Part shown: in pieces, positions 8,766 to 17,342 of the stretch
How the letters are laid out: each line of letters starts with the position of its first letter
How positions within the stretch are numbered: the first letter of the stretch is position 1
NCBI GenBank assembly: GCA_964604165.1
Contig: CAZRYF010000014.1
Location: 13,868 to 77,867, forward strand
Direction: 5' to 3'
Origin: JAYZDK01 sp964604165
GTDB taxonomy: Bacteria > Myxococcota_A > UBA796 > CAJQPC01
DNA length: 64,000 nucleotides
Position numbers and translations under genes: made by a program
The notes under the pieces: model-generated
What the model was told of the DNA's origin: nothing
What the model saw: only the letters and a program-made list of their open reading frames with translations
Databases searched by the model: none

Positions 8766-9440
8766 CTACTTGGCGGCAGCCTTGGCCTGCGCCTTGCGCA
8801 CATCGTCCCGGAAGGCGTTTGCCAACGCACGCCCGCAGGAGCCTGCCAGGTTCATGTAGACCTCCTGCAAGGGACCATCCTGCATGGCGGTAAGCGTGGC
8901 AAGGTTCGTCGCGACCTGAACCGTGTTCCAGGAGAGATTGGGCGCAAGGTCCCATGAGCATCCGATGCTCTTTTTCCAGATGCGCTCACCGGCCGGGGAA
9001 AAAAAGGCGGCCTGCACTCGCATTTGGGCCTGGGCCGCACCGGAGAAGCCGCTGCCTACCCCCCACTCGGTCATCATCAACTCCACACTCCAGTCGCTTC
9101 GTTGATCCAGTGGAATCGGGCTGGCCTTCTCCAAGCTGCTGCGCGTGGCCTTCCCTACCTTTTTGGCCATTCTCTGGGTGTCCATCAGGCTGGAGAGTCG
9201 CAAGGTAAACCCCTGCTCGAAAGCTTCGATTGCCAGGTCTGCTGCGGAATCCACAGGCGCCTCACCCTCGACCCCTTCCGAGGTTCCCTCGGACAGTTCT
9301 CCAAAGGTCACATTGGGCTGGACCTGCTGGTGTCGTACCTTGACGGCCACATCGTCAATGTACGACACGTGCTTCTTGAGCTTCAGGTTGCAGCCCACAA
9401 GCCCCAGAGACACCAGAACAACCAAACCAAAACGCTTCAT
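8766..9440 (-). CDS. lipoprotein of unknown function
   Basis: A 224-residue protein with signal MKRFGLVVLVSLGLVGC; the lipobox L-V-G-C gives Cys17. The mature part has no motif I recognise. It contains a region GSGFSGAAQAQMRVQAAFFSP, two further cysteines (SIGCSWD and AGSCGR) and an Ala/Lys-rich end. Its ATG overlaps the nadB stop by 4 bp (ATGA), so it is translationally coupled to nadB, though nothing links it to NAD synthesis. Confidence 0.7.
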   Translation of the reverse strand: MKRFGLVVLVSLGLVGCNLKLKKHVSYIDDVAVKVRHQQVQPNVTFGELSEGTSEGVEGEAPVDSAADLAIEAFEQGFTLRLSSLMDTQRMAKKVGKATRSSLEKASPIPLDQRSDWSVELMMTEWGVGSGFSGAAQAQMRVQAAFFSPAGERIWKKSIGCSWDLAPNLSWNTVQVATNLATLTAMQDGPLQEVYMNLAGSCGRALANAFRDDVRKAQAKAAAK

Positions 9441-11044
9441 GTCCGCTTCCAGATTTCCGTGTCCCGGAGGAAACGGATGTCAGTGGTTGGAAAGTCCAGA
9501 TTGTAGTGGAGACCCCTGCTTTCTCGACGCAAGAGCGCAGATTCCACCACCAGCCCAGCCACCGTGGCCAGGTTTCGAAGCTCCACCAGGTCCCCTGTGA
9601 GCCGAAAATCCCAGTAGTAGTTGCGGATTTCCTCCTGGACCAATTGCACGCGATGCCTCGCCCTCTTGAGGCGCCTGGTGGTGCGAACGATGCCCACGTA
9701 ATTCCACATGAACCGTCGGATTTCATCCCACGTGTGATCGATAACCACCAACTCATCCAGATCCACCGCCTTTCCAGACTCCCATCCCGGCAGCTCACGG
9801 GGGACCTCATTCGGGAGATCTGCCGAGGCGGCCTGGGCAGCGCGCTCCGCATAGACCACGGCTTCCAGCAAGGAGTTGGAGGCCAGCCGGTTGGCACCAT
9901 GAAGACCCGTACAAGCGCTCTCCCCGATCACGTACAGGGCCTCAACGGAGGTTCGACCCACGGTATCCGTGGCCACACCTCCGCAGAAGTAATGAGCAGC
10001 CGGCACCACAGGAAGTGGCTCCGCCGACATGTCGATTCCCAGCTCGGCGCACCGTCGGAAGATAGCCGGAAAGCGCTCTTCCAGGAACCCCCTGTCATGG
10101 TGGGTCATGTCGAGAAGAACGCAATCCTCTCCTCTCCGCTTCAACTCCTGATCAATGGCCCGAGCCACGATGTCCCGGGGGGCCAGCTCGGCCCGCTCAT
10201 CATAGTCGGCCATAAAAGCCCGACCGTCTGACAGGCGGAGCACGCCTCCTTCCCCGCGGCAGGCCTCTGACACCAGAAAGCTCCCTGCCTCCGGGTGGTA
10301 GAGACAGGTGGGGTGGAACTGCACGAACTCCATGTTCCGCACCCGGGCGCCGGCACGCCAAGCCATGGCAATACCATCTCCGCTCGCCAGATCGGGGTTC
10401 GTGGTGTAGACGTACACCTTGCCCGCCCCTCCGGTGCAAAGCGCGACCCGGTGCGCAACGATCGTCTCCACCTGCAAAGAAGCAAGATTCAACACGTACG
10501 CACCCAGAACCCGGTCGGGTACCGGGGGCATGTCCCCTTCCCGACGAGCCATCCAGCTGCCCGTGATCAGGTCGACCACCATGTGCTGCTCCAGCAGGAC
10601 AATGTCCGGATGAGCCCGCACCACTTCCAACAAGGCTCGGATCAGCTCGTGGCCCGTCATGTCTTTCGCGTGGAGAATCCGACGGTGTGAGTGCCCACCC
10701 TCCTGACCGAGATCAAAAACATCTCCGTCTTCCGGGCTCGAAGAGAACCGAACCCCCAGTTCGATGAGCTCCTGTACCAGCGCCGGCCCCTCACGGACCA
10801 CACCCTCCACCACCTCTCGGCGGCAAAGACCCGCGCCAGCGTTCAGCGTGTCCTGCACATGGGCCTCAAGCGAGTCTTCCCGGCTCCAGACCGCCGCAAT
10901 GCCGCCCTGAGCATGGCGTGTGTTGCTGGCTTCTCCCTCTCTCTTGGTGACCAGGAGCACCGAACCCTTCCGGGCAGCCTTCAGGGCAAAGAAGAGGCCC
11001 GCCACCCCGGAGCCAACCACCAGAAAATCGCAGGTACGCTGCAC
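9437..11044 (-). CDS. nadB: L-aspartate oxidase
   Basis: A 535-residue flavoprotein that oxidises L-aspartate to iminoaspartate, the first step of de novo NAD synthesis. The start is GTG at 11044. Seen motifs are the Rossmann GSGVAG near residue 11, RHAQGGIAA of the succinate-dehydrogenase/NadB family, the active-site stretch FHPTCLYHPE, GGVATDTVGRT, and the FAD-binding ESACTGLHGANRLASNSL. The C-terminal helical domain is complete. Length agrees with bacterial NadB. The usual partner nadA is not in the window. It is divergent from the lytic transglycosylase gene with only 38 bp between. Confidence 0.93.
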   Translation of the reverse strand: MQRTCDFLVVGSGVAGLFFALKAARKGSVLLVTKREGEASNTRHAQGGIAAVWSREDSLEAHVQDTLNAGAGLCRREVVEGVVREGPALVQELIELGVRFSSSPEDGDVFDLGQEGGHSHRRILHAKDMTGHELIRALLEVVRAHPDIVLLEQHMVVDLITGSWMARREGDMPPVPDRVLGAYVLNLASLQVETIVAHRVALCTGGAGKVYVYTTNPDLASGDGIAMAWRAGARVRNMEFVQFHPTCLYHPEAGSFLVSEACRGEGGVLRLSDGRAFMADYDERAELAPRDIVARAIDQELKRRGEDCVLLDMTHHDRGFLEERFPAIFRRCAELGIDMSAEPLPVVPAAHYFCGGVATDTVGRTSVEALYVIGESACTGLHGANRLASNSLLEAVVYAERAAQAASADLPNEVPRELPGWESGKAVDLDELVVIDHTWDEIRRFMWNYVGIVRTTRRLKRARHRVQLVQEEIRNYYWDFRLTGDLVELRNLATVAGLVVESALLRRESRGLHYNLDFPTTDIRFLRDTEIWKRT

Positions 11045-11082
11045 CGGACCATTCTATCCCGCCTGCGCGTTATGCTCGCACC

Positions 11083-11664
11083 ATGGTGCTTCTCTTTTCT
11101 GGGCTCCTCTTGCAACAGGCTCTTGCAAGCGACATCTACATGCGCACCAACGCGGATGGCAGCATCACGTTCACAGACACGCCCCAAGAGGCCGGGTACC
11201 AGCCTTTCCATGCCCGGCCCTTGTCCACCGCCACCCGCGTGGTCATTCGGCATCTTCCGCGAATAGACCGGTACGACTCTCTCTTTCTCCAGGCCGCCAG
11301 GGTGCACTCCGTGCCGGCCGAGCTGCTCAAGGCTGTCTGCCTCGCCGAGTCCGCCATGGACGCAAATGCAGTGTCCCGTGCAGGGGCGCAAGGCCTCATG
11401 CAGTTGATGCCTCCTACCGCAGCCGAAGTGCTCGTCACCGATCCCTTCGACCCGGTGCAGTCGATCGATGGTGGGGCCCGGTACCTTTCCCGTCAGCTGG
11501 CCACATTTGGAGAGGTCGCCTACGCGCTGGCGGCATACAACGCAGGCCCCACCGCGGTGCGCAAGTACGGCGGAATCCCACCGTACCCCGAGACCCAAGC
11601 CTACGTGGAAAAGGTCCTGGCGTACTATGAGCACTTTCAAACCCGGCAGCCCCTGGTCCAGTAA
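11083..11664 (+). CDS. lytic transglycosylase, SLT domain with DUF4124-like N-terminus
   Basis: A 193-residue secreted protein. A signal peptide ends at about A-L-A-S. A short DUF4124-type motif follows (IYMRTNADGSITFTDTP). Residues about 62-190 are an SLT fold: catalytic Glu89 in CLAESAMDANAVS, GAQGLMQLMP, and the closing AYNAGPTAVRKYGG. It would cleave murein glycan strands with formation of 1,6-anhydro ends. pgsA starts 3 bp downstream, so they form one unit. Confidence 0.9.
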   Translation: MVLLFSGLLLQQALASDIYMRTNADGSITFTDTPQEAGYQPFHARPLSTATRVVIRHLPRIDRYDSLFLQAARVHSVPAELLKAVCLAESAMDANAVSRAGAQGLMQLMPPTAAEVLVTDPFDPVQSIDGGARYLSRQLATFGEVAYALAAYNAGPTAVRKYGGIPPYPETQAYVEKVLAYYEHFQTRQPLVQ

Positions 11665-11667
11665 ACG

Positions 11668-12327
11668 GTGACCCAAGACGGTGACCCCATGAAGCGCAGT
11701 GACCCCATGAAGCGCAGTGACCCCATGAAGCGCGGTGAACCCAAAGAGCCCAGTGGCTTCTGGAACCTGCCCAACACCCTGACAGTGCTGCGCATTGCAG
11801 CGGTGCCTCTGATGGTGTGGGTGCTTTGGACTCCCCCCGGAGTCCAAATGGCACGGGTCGCCATGGCGATTTTCGTGACGGCCATGATCACCGACATTGT
11901 CGACGGCTACCTGGCCCGCAAGTGGGGACTTGTCTCGGTGATCGGGGCCTTCCTGGACCCCCTGGCTGACAAGCTCATGGTGGTCACGACCCTGGTGATG
12001 CTTGTGGCACACGAATGGCTCCCGGCCTGGATGGTGGCCTTGCTCATCTGCCGAGAGCTGACCATCACCGCCTTGCGCACCATCGCTGTTTCAGAGGGCC
12101 TTGTGCTTGCCGCAAGCACCCTTGGAAAGTTCAAGACCGCCTTCCAGGCCACCGCCCTGGGGTTTCTCCTTTGGCACCACGAAACAGTGTTTCTGGGACT
12201 CTTTCCCGTGGACGTACACGCCTGCGGCATCGTCCTCATGTACTTTGCCCTGTTCTTCTCCCTGGTCAGCGGCTGGAGCTACCTGAACTCCTTCTTCCGC
12301 CACGCCGGCAGCCTGAACACGGCTTAG
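11668..12327 (+). CDS. pgsA: CDP-diacylglycerol--glycerol-3-phosphate 3-phosphatidyltransferase
   Basis: An integral membrane enzyme making phosphatidylglycerol phosphate. The CDP-alcohol phosphotransferase motif is intact: DGYLAR, eight residues, then GAFLDPLADK. Four to five hydrophobic segments follow, and the length (219) is near the family's 180-200 plus an N-terminal extra. Three in-frame ATGs at 11689, 11707 and 11725 lie in an 18-bp repeat giving SDPMKR units, so the true start is uncertain between GTG 11668 and ATG 11725; homology really begins at about GFWNLPNTLTVLR. It is probably cotranscribed with the lytic transglycosylase. Confidence 0.9.
   Translation: MTQDGDPMKRSDPMKRSDPMKRGEPKEPSGFWNLPNTLTVLRIAAVPLMVWVLWTPPGVQMARVAMAIFVTAMITDIVDGYLARKWGLVSVIGAFLDPLADKLMVVTTLVMLVAHEWLPAWMVALLICRELTITALRTIAVSEGLVLAASTLGKFKTAFQATALGFLLWHHETVFLGLFPVDVHACGIVLMYFALFFSLVSGWSYLNSFFRHAGSLNTA
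11681..11734 (+). repeat. three 18-bp tandem repeats at the start of pgsA
   Basis: GTGACCCCATGAAGCGCA occurs at 11681, 11699 and 11717 (last base of the third unit changed). Each unit carries an in-frame ATG and encodes S-D-P-M-K-R, giving several possible initiation sites. Confidence 0.85.
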
Positions 12328-12334
12328 AGGCTGC

Positions 12335-13795
12335 CTACAGCCCATCCTCCCAGGTCTGGATCTCGAGGGTGTAGTTTGACGTACACGCACCGGCGTTCCA
12401 GTTGGAGGTGTAGATGCGAACCGCCCAGTCGTCCTCTCCGGTGTCCCCAAAAAGCCCACCGTCCCCCTGGAACGTGATCGAGAGGCTTCCGGCACCGGAA
12501 ATGGAGGTCTCCAAAGAGCCTCCACCGTTCATGTCATAGAGCTCCAGCACAGTGAACATGCCGGTGGGAAGACCGGAGATCGACACCTGGAAGTGGGCGT
12601 TGTCGTAGATTTCATCGTCCACATCAAAAAGAAACCAGTCCTCGTCGGCGGCCTCGTGCAGGGTCAGGCCCGCCACGGTGACGCTGTCCCCGCCACTGGC
12701 CCAGGGATAGGAAGTGTTGTCCACTTCTCCCAGGTCAAAGGGGGCGCCCATGGAGTTGTTGGATTCATAGGAGTCCATCCAGTCTTCGTTGTTCTGGCCA
12801 TCTCCATTGTTGTCGATGTCGTCGCAGGCCTCGTTCTGGACCTCCACGATCACCGAAATGGCGTCCGAACCCATGTTGCTGTCTTCATCGACGGCGGACA
12901 GGGTGATCACGTGGGTGCCTCCCTGAAGCTGCACCCCGGCAGCCGTGTAGCCCGCGGAGTCAGGTGTGCCGGTGGCAAGAACCCCCTGGAGGTCTGAGGT
13001 CCACTCGATGGGGAGGTTCGCGGGGTCAGTGACATCATCCCGCGCCGTCCCCTCCAACAAGATGGTGTCGATGGTGTACCAGGTCGATCCCCCGGCAGGT
13101 GCGCTGATGTTCACCTGGGGGCTCGCATCTTCTTGCACCTCAATGCCCGCAGAAGCCGAACCCACGTTTCCTTCCTGGTCCTCGGCAGTCAGCGATATTT
13201 GGTGCGTGCCCGCGGAAAGGGTGGCCAGGTCCTGGGTGACCACACAACTCGAAGCCACATTTCCGGTCCACAGAACCCCATCCCGCGACGAGAGAATGGT
13301 CGTGTCCAAAGTGTCACAATCCTGCTCATTGTCGCTGACAGTTCCCACCACGGTCACAGTCTCTGACTGTCCGTAGGAGTCACCGTCCACCGGGCCCACC
13401 AACACAACGGCAGGAGTTCCCTGGGAGTCGCCACCCGGCCCGATCTGCACCATGATCGTGTCCACGCCGGACTCCCCGTTCCGATCCGTGGCGGTCAAGC
13501 TGATCGAGTGCATCCCAGAAGACAGCTCCGGGGCGGTATACAGCGCCACCCCTGCGGAATCCGCAGGAAGTGACCCCGCAAAGACCCCATCGATGGAGGA
13601 GCTCCAGAGCACTTCCAAGTCCTCGGCAGACTCCTGATCGTCGAAGACCGTGCCTGAAAACCCGACCGCCTCCCCCCAGTCAAAGTAGGCCTCGGTGATC
13701 GGCACATTGATCCGTGCACCGGGCGGCGTGTTGTACACCCCCACCTTGTTGTCCTGACAGCCTGCAAAAAGCAGCAATATCGCGAGAGTTCCCAT
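12335..13795 (-). CDS. surface lipoprotein with Ig/PKD-like repeats and a PPC-like C-terminus
   Basis: A 486-residue protein whose signal ends L-F-A-G-C (Cys13). Three Ig/PKD-like repeats follow, each with a G-xHxISLTAxD strand (MHSISLTATDRNGE, THQISLTAEDQEGN, THVITLSAVDEDSN). A short Asp/Asn-rich MopE-like segment (EACDDIDNNGDGQNNED) links to a C-terminal jelly-roll resembling the bacterial pre-peptidase C-terminal domain (WFLFDVDDE ... LYDMNGGG). Such proteins decorate myxobacterial cell surfaces. No enzyme motif is seen. It converges on pgsA with 7 bp between. Confidence 0.75.
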   Translation of the reverse strand: MGTLAILLLFAGCQDNKVGVYNTPPGARINVPITEAYFDWGEAVGFSGTVFDDQESAEDLEVLWSSSIDGVFAGSLPADSAGVALYTAPELSSGMHSISLTATDRNGESGVDTIMVQIGPGGDSQGTPAVVLVGPVDGDSYGQSETVTVVGTVSDNEQDCDTLDTTILSSRDGVLWTGNVASSCVVTQDLATLSAGTHQISLTAEDQEGNVGSASAGIEVQEDASPQVNISAPAGGSTWYTIDTILLEGTARDDVTDPANLPIEWTSDLQGVLATGTPDSAGYTAAGVQLQGGTHVITLSAVDEDSNMGSDAISVIVEVQNEACDDIDNNGDGQNNEDWMDSYESNNSMGAPFDLGEVDNTSYPWASGGDSVTVAGLTLHEAADEDWFLFDVDDEIYDNAHFQVSISGLPTGMFTVLELYDMNGGGSLETSISGAGSLSITFQGDGGLFGDTGEDDWAVRIYTSNWNAGACTSNYTLEIQTWEDGL

Positions 13796-13897
13796 CGTGT
13801 GGATCCCGGTGCCGCGCCAAGTTTAGCACCTCAACGGTGTCTTCCGCCACACGGGATTCTCCCCTACCAAGCCCGACATGCAAGGGCTGTCAATCGA

Positions 13898-14371
13898 TCA
13901 GGGAGACCCCACCAGTCCATCTAGCAGCACCGTGGGTTGGTGAGGCAGACCGTTTCCACGGAAACGAATGCGCCCGTTCCCATCCAGGATGACTCCGAGG
14001 GGCAGCGTGCGAACGCGCCACTCGGATGCAATGGCGGTGTCGGTGTCCAGGAGGCTTGGATAGCGCATGCCCATCTCCCTGGCAGCCGCCTGGGCTTTGC
14101 CCACGGGCTCCCCCATGTTGACCCCGATGACAGAGATCGAATCTCCGTATTGGTCCATCAGAGCGTGCAGCTGCGGCACCTCCTTGCGACAGGGAAGACA
14201 CCAGCTGGCCCAGAACACCAGGAGCACCGGTCTGGGCTGCTGTGCCTGCACCGAGAGGGAATCACCGGTCAGAGTTTGAGCCGACACCTTCGGCGCCAGT
14301 TGGCTCTCAAGGACCCCACGCTCCTCCACCTCCCCGCAAGCAAGGCACCACCAGATCCAGACCCATCCCAC
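13898..14371 (-). CDS. TlpA-like thiol-disulfide redoxin, probable lipoprotein
   Basis: A thioredoxin-fold protein with the active site W-C-L-P-C in FWASWCLPCRKEVPQL and the cis-Pro region TLPLGVILD. GTG 14371 is chosen because it has AGAGG 6 bp upstream and opens a signal ending C-L-A-C; an in-frame ATG at 14404 adds 11 charged residues but has AAGGAG too close to use. The longer frame to 14569 runs into pyrD's upstream region and is rejected. It is likely a periplasmic, membrane-tethered reductant for cytochrome c or envelope proteins. It is divergent from pyrD. Confidence 0.82.
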   Translation of the reverse strand: MGWVWIWWCLACGEVEERGVLESQLAPKVSAQTLTGDSLSVQAQQPRPVLLVFWASWCLPCRKEVPQLHALMDQYGDSISVIGVNMGEPVGKAQAAAREMGMRYPSLLDTDTAIASEWRVRTLPLGVILDGNGRIRFRGNGLPHQPTVLLDGLVGSP

Positions 14372-14442
14372 ATCCACCTCTTCCGTCGGTTCTACCCAGC
14401 CCATCTCCTTTGCGCCACCTTTCAACGGGTTACCCACCCGCC

Positions 14443-15450
14443 GTGCTCGACCTGGCCTACAAGCTGACCCGCCCCCTCCTGTTTTCCATGGATCCGGAAG
14501 ACGCGCACGAGCGGGTCCTGGCCCTGGGAGGGAGCTGTCCCGGCGTGCTCGGAGCTTTGGGAAGCGCAAAGCCTGACCCCACCTTGGCCACCGAGGTCTC
14601 AGGACTGTCCCTGCCTTCTCCCGTCGGTCTTGCAGCCGGCCTGGACAAAAATGGCAGCGCGATCTTGCTGTGGGAGAAATTCGGATTTGGGTTCATGGAG
14701 TTGGGCACCGTGACCCCTCGACCCCAACCGGGCAACCAGCGCCCCCGGGTGCATCGCCTGGTGGAGGACAAGGGCCTGGTGAACTGGATGGGCTTTCCCT
14801 CGGACGGTGCCGAGGCCATCTTTCAGCGCCTCTCCACCCTGCGAGACAAGGGCAGCTGGCCCTCCATTCCCGTTGGCTTCAACCTGGGAAAGAACAAGGA
14901 CACTCCCCAGGAGGACGCCCCCTTGGACTACGCCCTGGCCGCCGGCCGACTGGCCCCACTCGCAGACTTTTTTGTAATCAATGTCTCCTCCCCCAACACA
15001 CCGGGGCTGCGGGAGCTTCAAGGTGCCGATGCCCTGGCAGCCATTCTGGAGGCGGTGCTCCAGCACGCCCGAGACCGACCCGTCTGGGTCAAGCTCTCCC
15101 CGGACCTCCATGAAGATGCCATCCACGAGGCGGTGCGCCGAGTGATCGCCGAGGGGGCAGGCGGCATCGTGGCCACAAACACCACGGTCAGTCGTCCCAC
15201 GGAAGCCAGCCAGGAATTCGACCAGGGAGGACTCTCGGGCGAACCCCTGTTTCCCATTGCACACCAAAAGGTCATGGCCGTACTGGCCGCAGCAGGAGAC
15301 GTGCCAGTCATCGGCGTGGGCGGTATCAACTCCCCCGAGAGAGCCCGGGCCATGATGAACAGCGGCTGCAAAGCGGTGGAGGTTTTTACCGGTATGATCT
15401 TCTCTGGACCCGGGCTCGTGGCCCGCCTCAACCGGGGCCTGGCTTCTTAG
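14443..15450 (+). CDS. pyrD: dihydroorotate dehydrogenase (quinone), class 2
   Basis: A 335-residue FMN enzyme converting dihydroorotate to orotate with quinone. GTG 14443 gives the typical class 2 opening LDLAYKLTRPLLF; the frame upstream is Pro-rich noise. Motifs seen are GLAAGLDKNG, FMELGTVTPRPQPGN, NWMGFPSDG, INVSSPNTPGLR, WVKLSPDL, and the phosphate-binding GVGGINS near the end. The amphipathic N-terminus would dock to the membrane. Its 3' end overlaps the convergent hydrolase gene by 23 bp. Confidence 0.93.
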   Translation: MLDLAYKLTRPLLFSMDPEDAHERVLALGGSCPGVLGALGSAKPDPTLATEVSGLSLPSPVGLAAGLDKNGSAILLWEKFGFGFMELGTVTPRPQPGNQRPRVHRLVEDKGLVNWMGFPSDGAEAIFQRLSTLRDKGSWPSIPVGFNLGKNKDTPQEDAPLDYALAAGRLAPLADFFVINVSSPNTPGLRELQGADALAAILEAVLQHARDRPVWVKLSPDLHEDAIHEAVRRVIAEGAGGIVATNTTVSRPTEASQEFDQGGLSGEPLFPIAHQKVMAVLAAAGDVPVIGVGGINSPERARAMMNSGCKAVEVFTGMIFSGPGLVARLNRGLAS

Positions 15451-16348
15451 GCGGCTTTCCCCGGAAACGGGAGTGGGACCGAGGCGCCCGGGGATCTCGC
15501 CTGGTTGCTCGTTCAGCCTGGCCGACCCCTTCTTCCGGCGCCATGGGGTCAATCTCCGTGACTCGCGTTCGGGTCGGATTCGTGAGCCACCGGGCCACCG
15601 CCTCCGCGTGGCGCACACCTGGCACCTCAAGGGGTGGCATGTGGCCCAAGTCATCAAAACGCCAGGTCACAGCGTGGTGAAGATCCCCGAGCAGTCGACT
15701 GGCACGCGGCGGCAAGAGGCCATCCTTTGCGCCAAAAGTCACGAGGACCGGACAGTCTGGAGTTTCCACCCGGGGACGACGCAGAAACAGGGCCCGGGTC
15801 ACCTGGGACGACCAGGGCGCCATGCGCGGCAGAAGGTCTTGAAAGGCAGCATCGTCTACACAATTGAAGCCCATGGACCGGTAGAGGTGCAAAGGGACGT
15901 GAAACGTGCCTGCCCCCAGCGCACCGGGCACCATTCCCAAGCCGGAAAACAGGGTTCGAAGAGGCGGCAGGGCCTTGACCCCCGCCGGAGTCGCCGAACA
16001 CACAAGCACCAAGGAGGAAGCCTCACTGTCCCGGGCGATCATCTGGGCAATGAGCCCTCCCATGGAGTGCCCCACCAGCGCTGGGTTTGGAAGGGTTCTC
16101 GCCACGGCGAGCGCCCCCTGCGCGATTTCCTCCAGGGTGCGAGGCGATCCCGCATCTTCTCCGTGGCCTGGGAGATCCACCGCAAGGGACTCCAGCCCCG
16201 CCTCCGCCATGATCCGTTGATCCCTCTCCCAGAACCAGGCCCCCAACCCCATGCCATGAAACAGGAGGACACAGGCACCGCTCCCGCGATTCACGGGACG
16301 GCAGCGGACCACCGGGAGGCCTGCGATGCGTTCAGGTTGCAGCGTCAC
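15428..16348 (-). CDS. alpha/beta hydrolase
   Basis: A 306-residue alpha/beta-hydrolase fold protein from GTG 16348. The oxyanion strand FHGMGLGAWFW, nucleophile elbow G-H-S95-M-G-G, acid in FGAKDGLLP and His in DLGHMPPLEVP make a complete Ser-Asp-His set. The substrate cannot be read from sequence. The last about 45 residues are Arg/Pro-rich and low-complexity, and part of them overlaps pyrD antisense, so the C-terminus may be poorly conserved. It is divergent from the next gene, with a perfect dyad in the 52-bp gap. Confidence 0.85.
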   Translation of the reverse strand: MTLQPERIAGLPVVRCRPVNRGSGACVLLFHGMGLGAWFWERDQRIMAEAGLESLAVDLPGHGEDAGSPRTLEEIAQGALAVARTLPNPALVGHSMGGLIAQMIARDSEASSLVLVCSATPAGVKALPPLRTLFSGLGMVPGALGAGTFHVPLHLYRSMGFNCVDDAAFQDLLPRMAPWSSQVTRALFLRRPRVETPDCPVLVTFGAKDGLLPPRASRLLGDLHHAVTWRFDDLGHMPPLEVPGVRHAEAVARWLTNPTRTRVTEIDPMAPEEGVGQAERATRRDPRAPRSHSRFRGKPPKKPGPG

Positions 16349-16362
16349 TCCTCTCTCGTATT

Positions 16363-16379
16363 CTGCGGTCCCACCGCAG
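16363..16379. promoter_or_regulatory. inverted repeat in a divergent intergenic region
   Basis: CTGCGGT-ccc-ACCGCAG is a perfect 7-bp dyad in the 52 bp between the divergent hydrolase gene and the gene at 16401. It may be an operator shared by both or a leader hairpin. Confidence 0.35.
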
Positions 16380-16400
16380 GCACAGGGTTAGATCCGGCCC

Positions 16401-17342
16401 ATGGCACGCCACTCCCTCGCCCGACTTGCCCTGGAAGTCGAGGAATTGCAGTTTTACCGGGCCCACGGCATGGAAACCGATGCCGGCCGCTGCGATCGCC
16501 TGACCCGTCTTCTGGTGGAAGGAGCCCCCCACCACCCGGTGGCCTTGAACCTCCGGGCCCGACGCGCGCTGCCGGAGACCATGCTGCCCAACTCCAGGGG
16601 GACCTTGAAGGAAGTCGCCACTGCCTTTGCCAAAGGAGATCCCGCCAAGGCGCTGACCCTTGCCGAAGATCTGGCGGGACTGACCATGGAGGAAGACGCC
16701 CTGCGTGCGTGCACCGTGGGAGATCTCTTGTTTCTCACCCGAGGCCCCGAGGAGGCAGCTCCGCACTTTCGCACCTCGATGCAGGGATTGGGCCCCTTGG
16801 CACCGCTTCTGACTCGGCTGGGGCGCTGCGCCCTGAGCACCGGAGACTGGGCCACCGCCCGTCGATATGCGGTGCGTTCCCTGACGGAAAACCCCTTGTA
16901 CGGCACCGCCCTGGTGCTCTTGTTCGAGGCAGTGCGTGGAACGGGAAAGACCCTGCTACCCATTCCAATCCAAGCCCGCATTTTGGCGGCGCCCGGCGGA
17001 GTTCGAATCGATCCGAGCCTCTCTCCAAGAGGTCGAATGGCCTGGGAAACCTGGTTGCAGGCCCGAGAGACCTCGGACTTTCGGGAGCGCCCCCCCGAAC
17101 GTTCTTCCACCCTGCGACTCATTGAGGCCTGGCGGGTGGGGTCAGACGGCCAACTCGCCTACTCCGACGCCCCCAACCCCGAACTTGAGGCCTTGGATCG
17201 ATGGGAGCGAGACGGCGTCTTGGATGCCTACCTCTGGTTCGCAGGGCTGAACCCCGAAAATGCCCCCATGTTTCGCAGCTGGCGGAGTGACCACAGGGAC
17301 ACCGCCGAGCAGTTCTGGCGCGAAGGCGTGGTGCTGCCCTGA
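16401..17342 (+). CDS. hypothetical helical (TPR-like) protein
   Basis: A 313-residue protein with no signal peptide. The middle reads as degenerate TPR/helical hairpins (GDPAKALTLAEDLAG, LTRLGRCALSTGDWATARRYAVRSL). The ends are not recognisable; the C-terminal third is rich in Trp/Arg/Pro (WYLWFAGL-like). I assign no function. It is a cytoplasmic protein by lack of targeting signal and is flanked by convergent and divergent unrelated genes. Confidence 0.65.
   Translation: MARHSLARLALEVEELQFYRAHGMETDAGRCDRLTRLLVEGAPHHPVALNLRARRALPETMLPNSRGTLKEVATAFAKGDPAKALTLAEDLAGLTMEEDALRACTVGDLLFLTRGPEEAAPHFRTSMQGLGPLAPLLTRLGRCALSTGDWATARRYAVRSLTENPLYGTALVLLFEAVRGTGKTLLPIPIQARILAAPGGVRIDPSLSPRGRMAWETWLQARETSDFRERPPERSSTLRLIEAWRVGSDGQLAYSDAPNPELEALDRWERDGVLDAYLWFAGLNPENAPMFRSWRSDHRDTAEQFWREGVVLP

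Noticed and set aside
13796..13897. Promoter for the PKD lipoprotein (TTGACA near 13893 on the minus strand)
   Set aside because: The -35 is good, but no convincing -10 lies at proper spacing.
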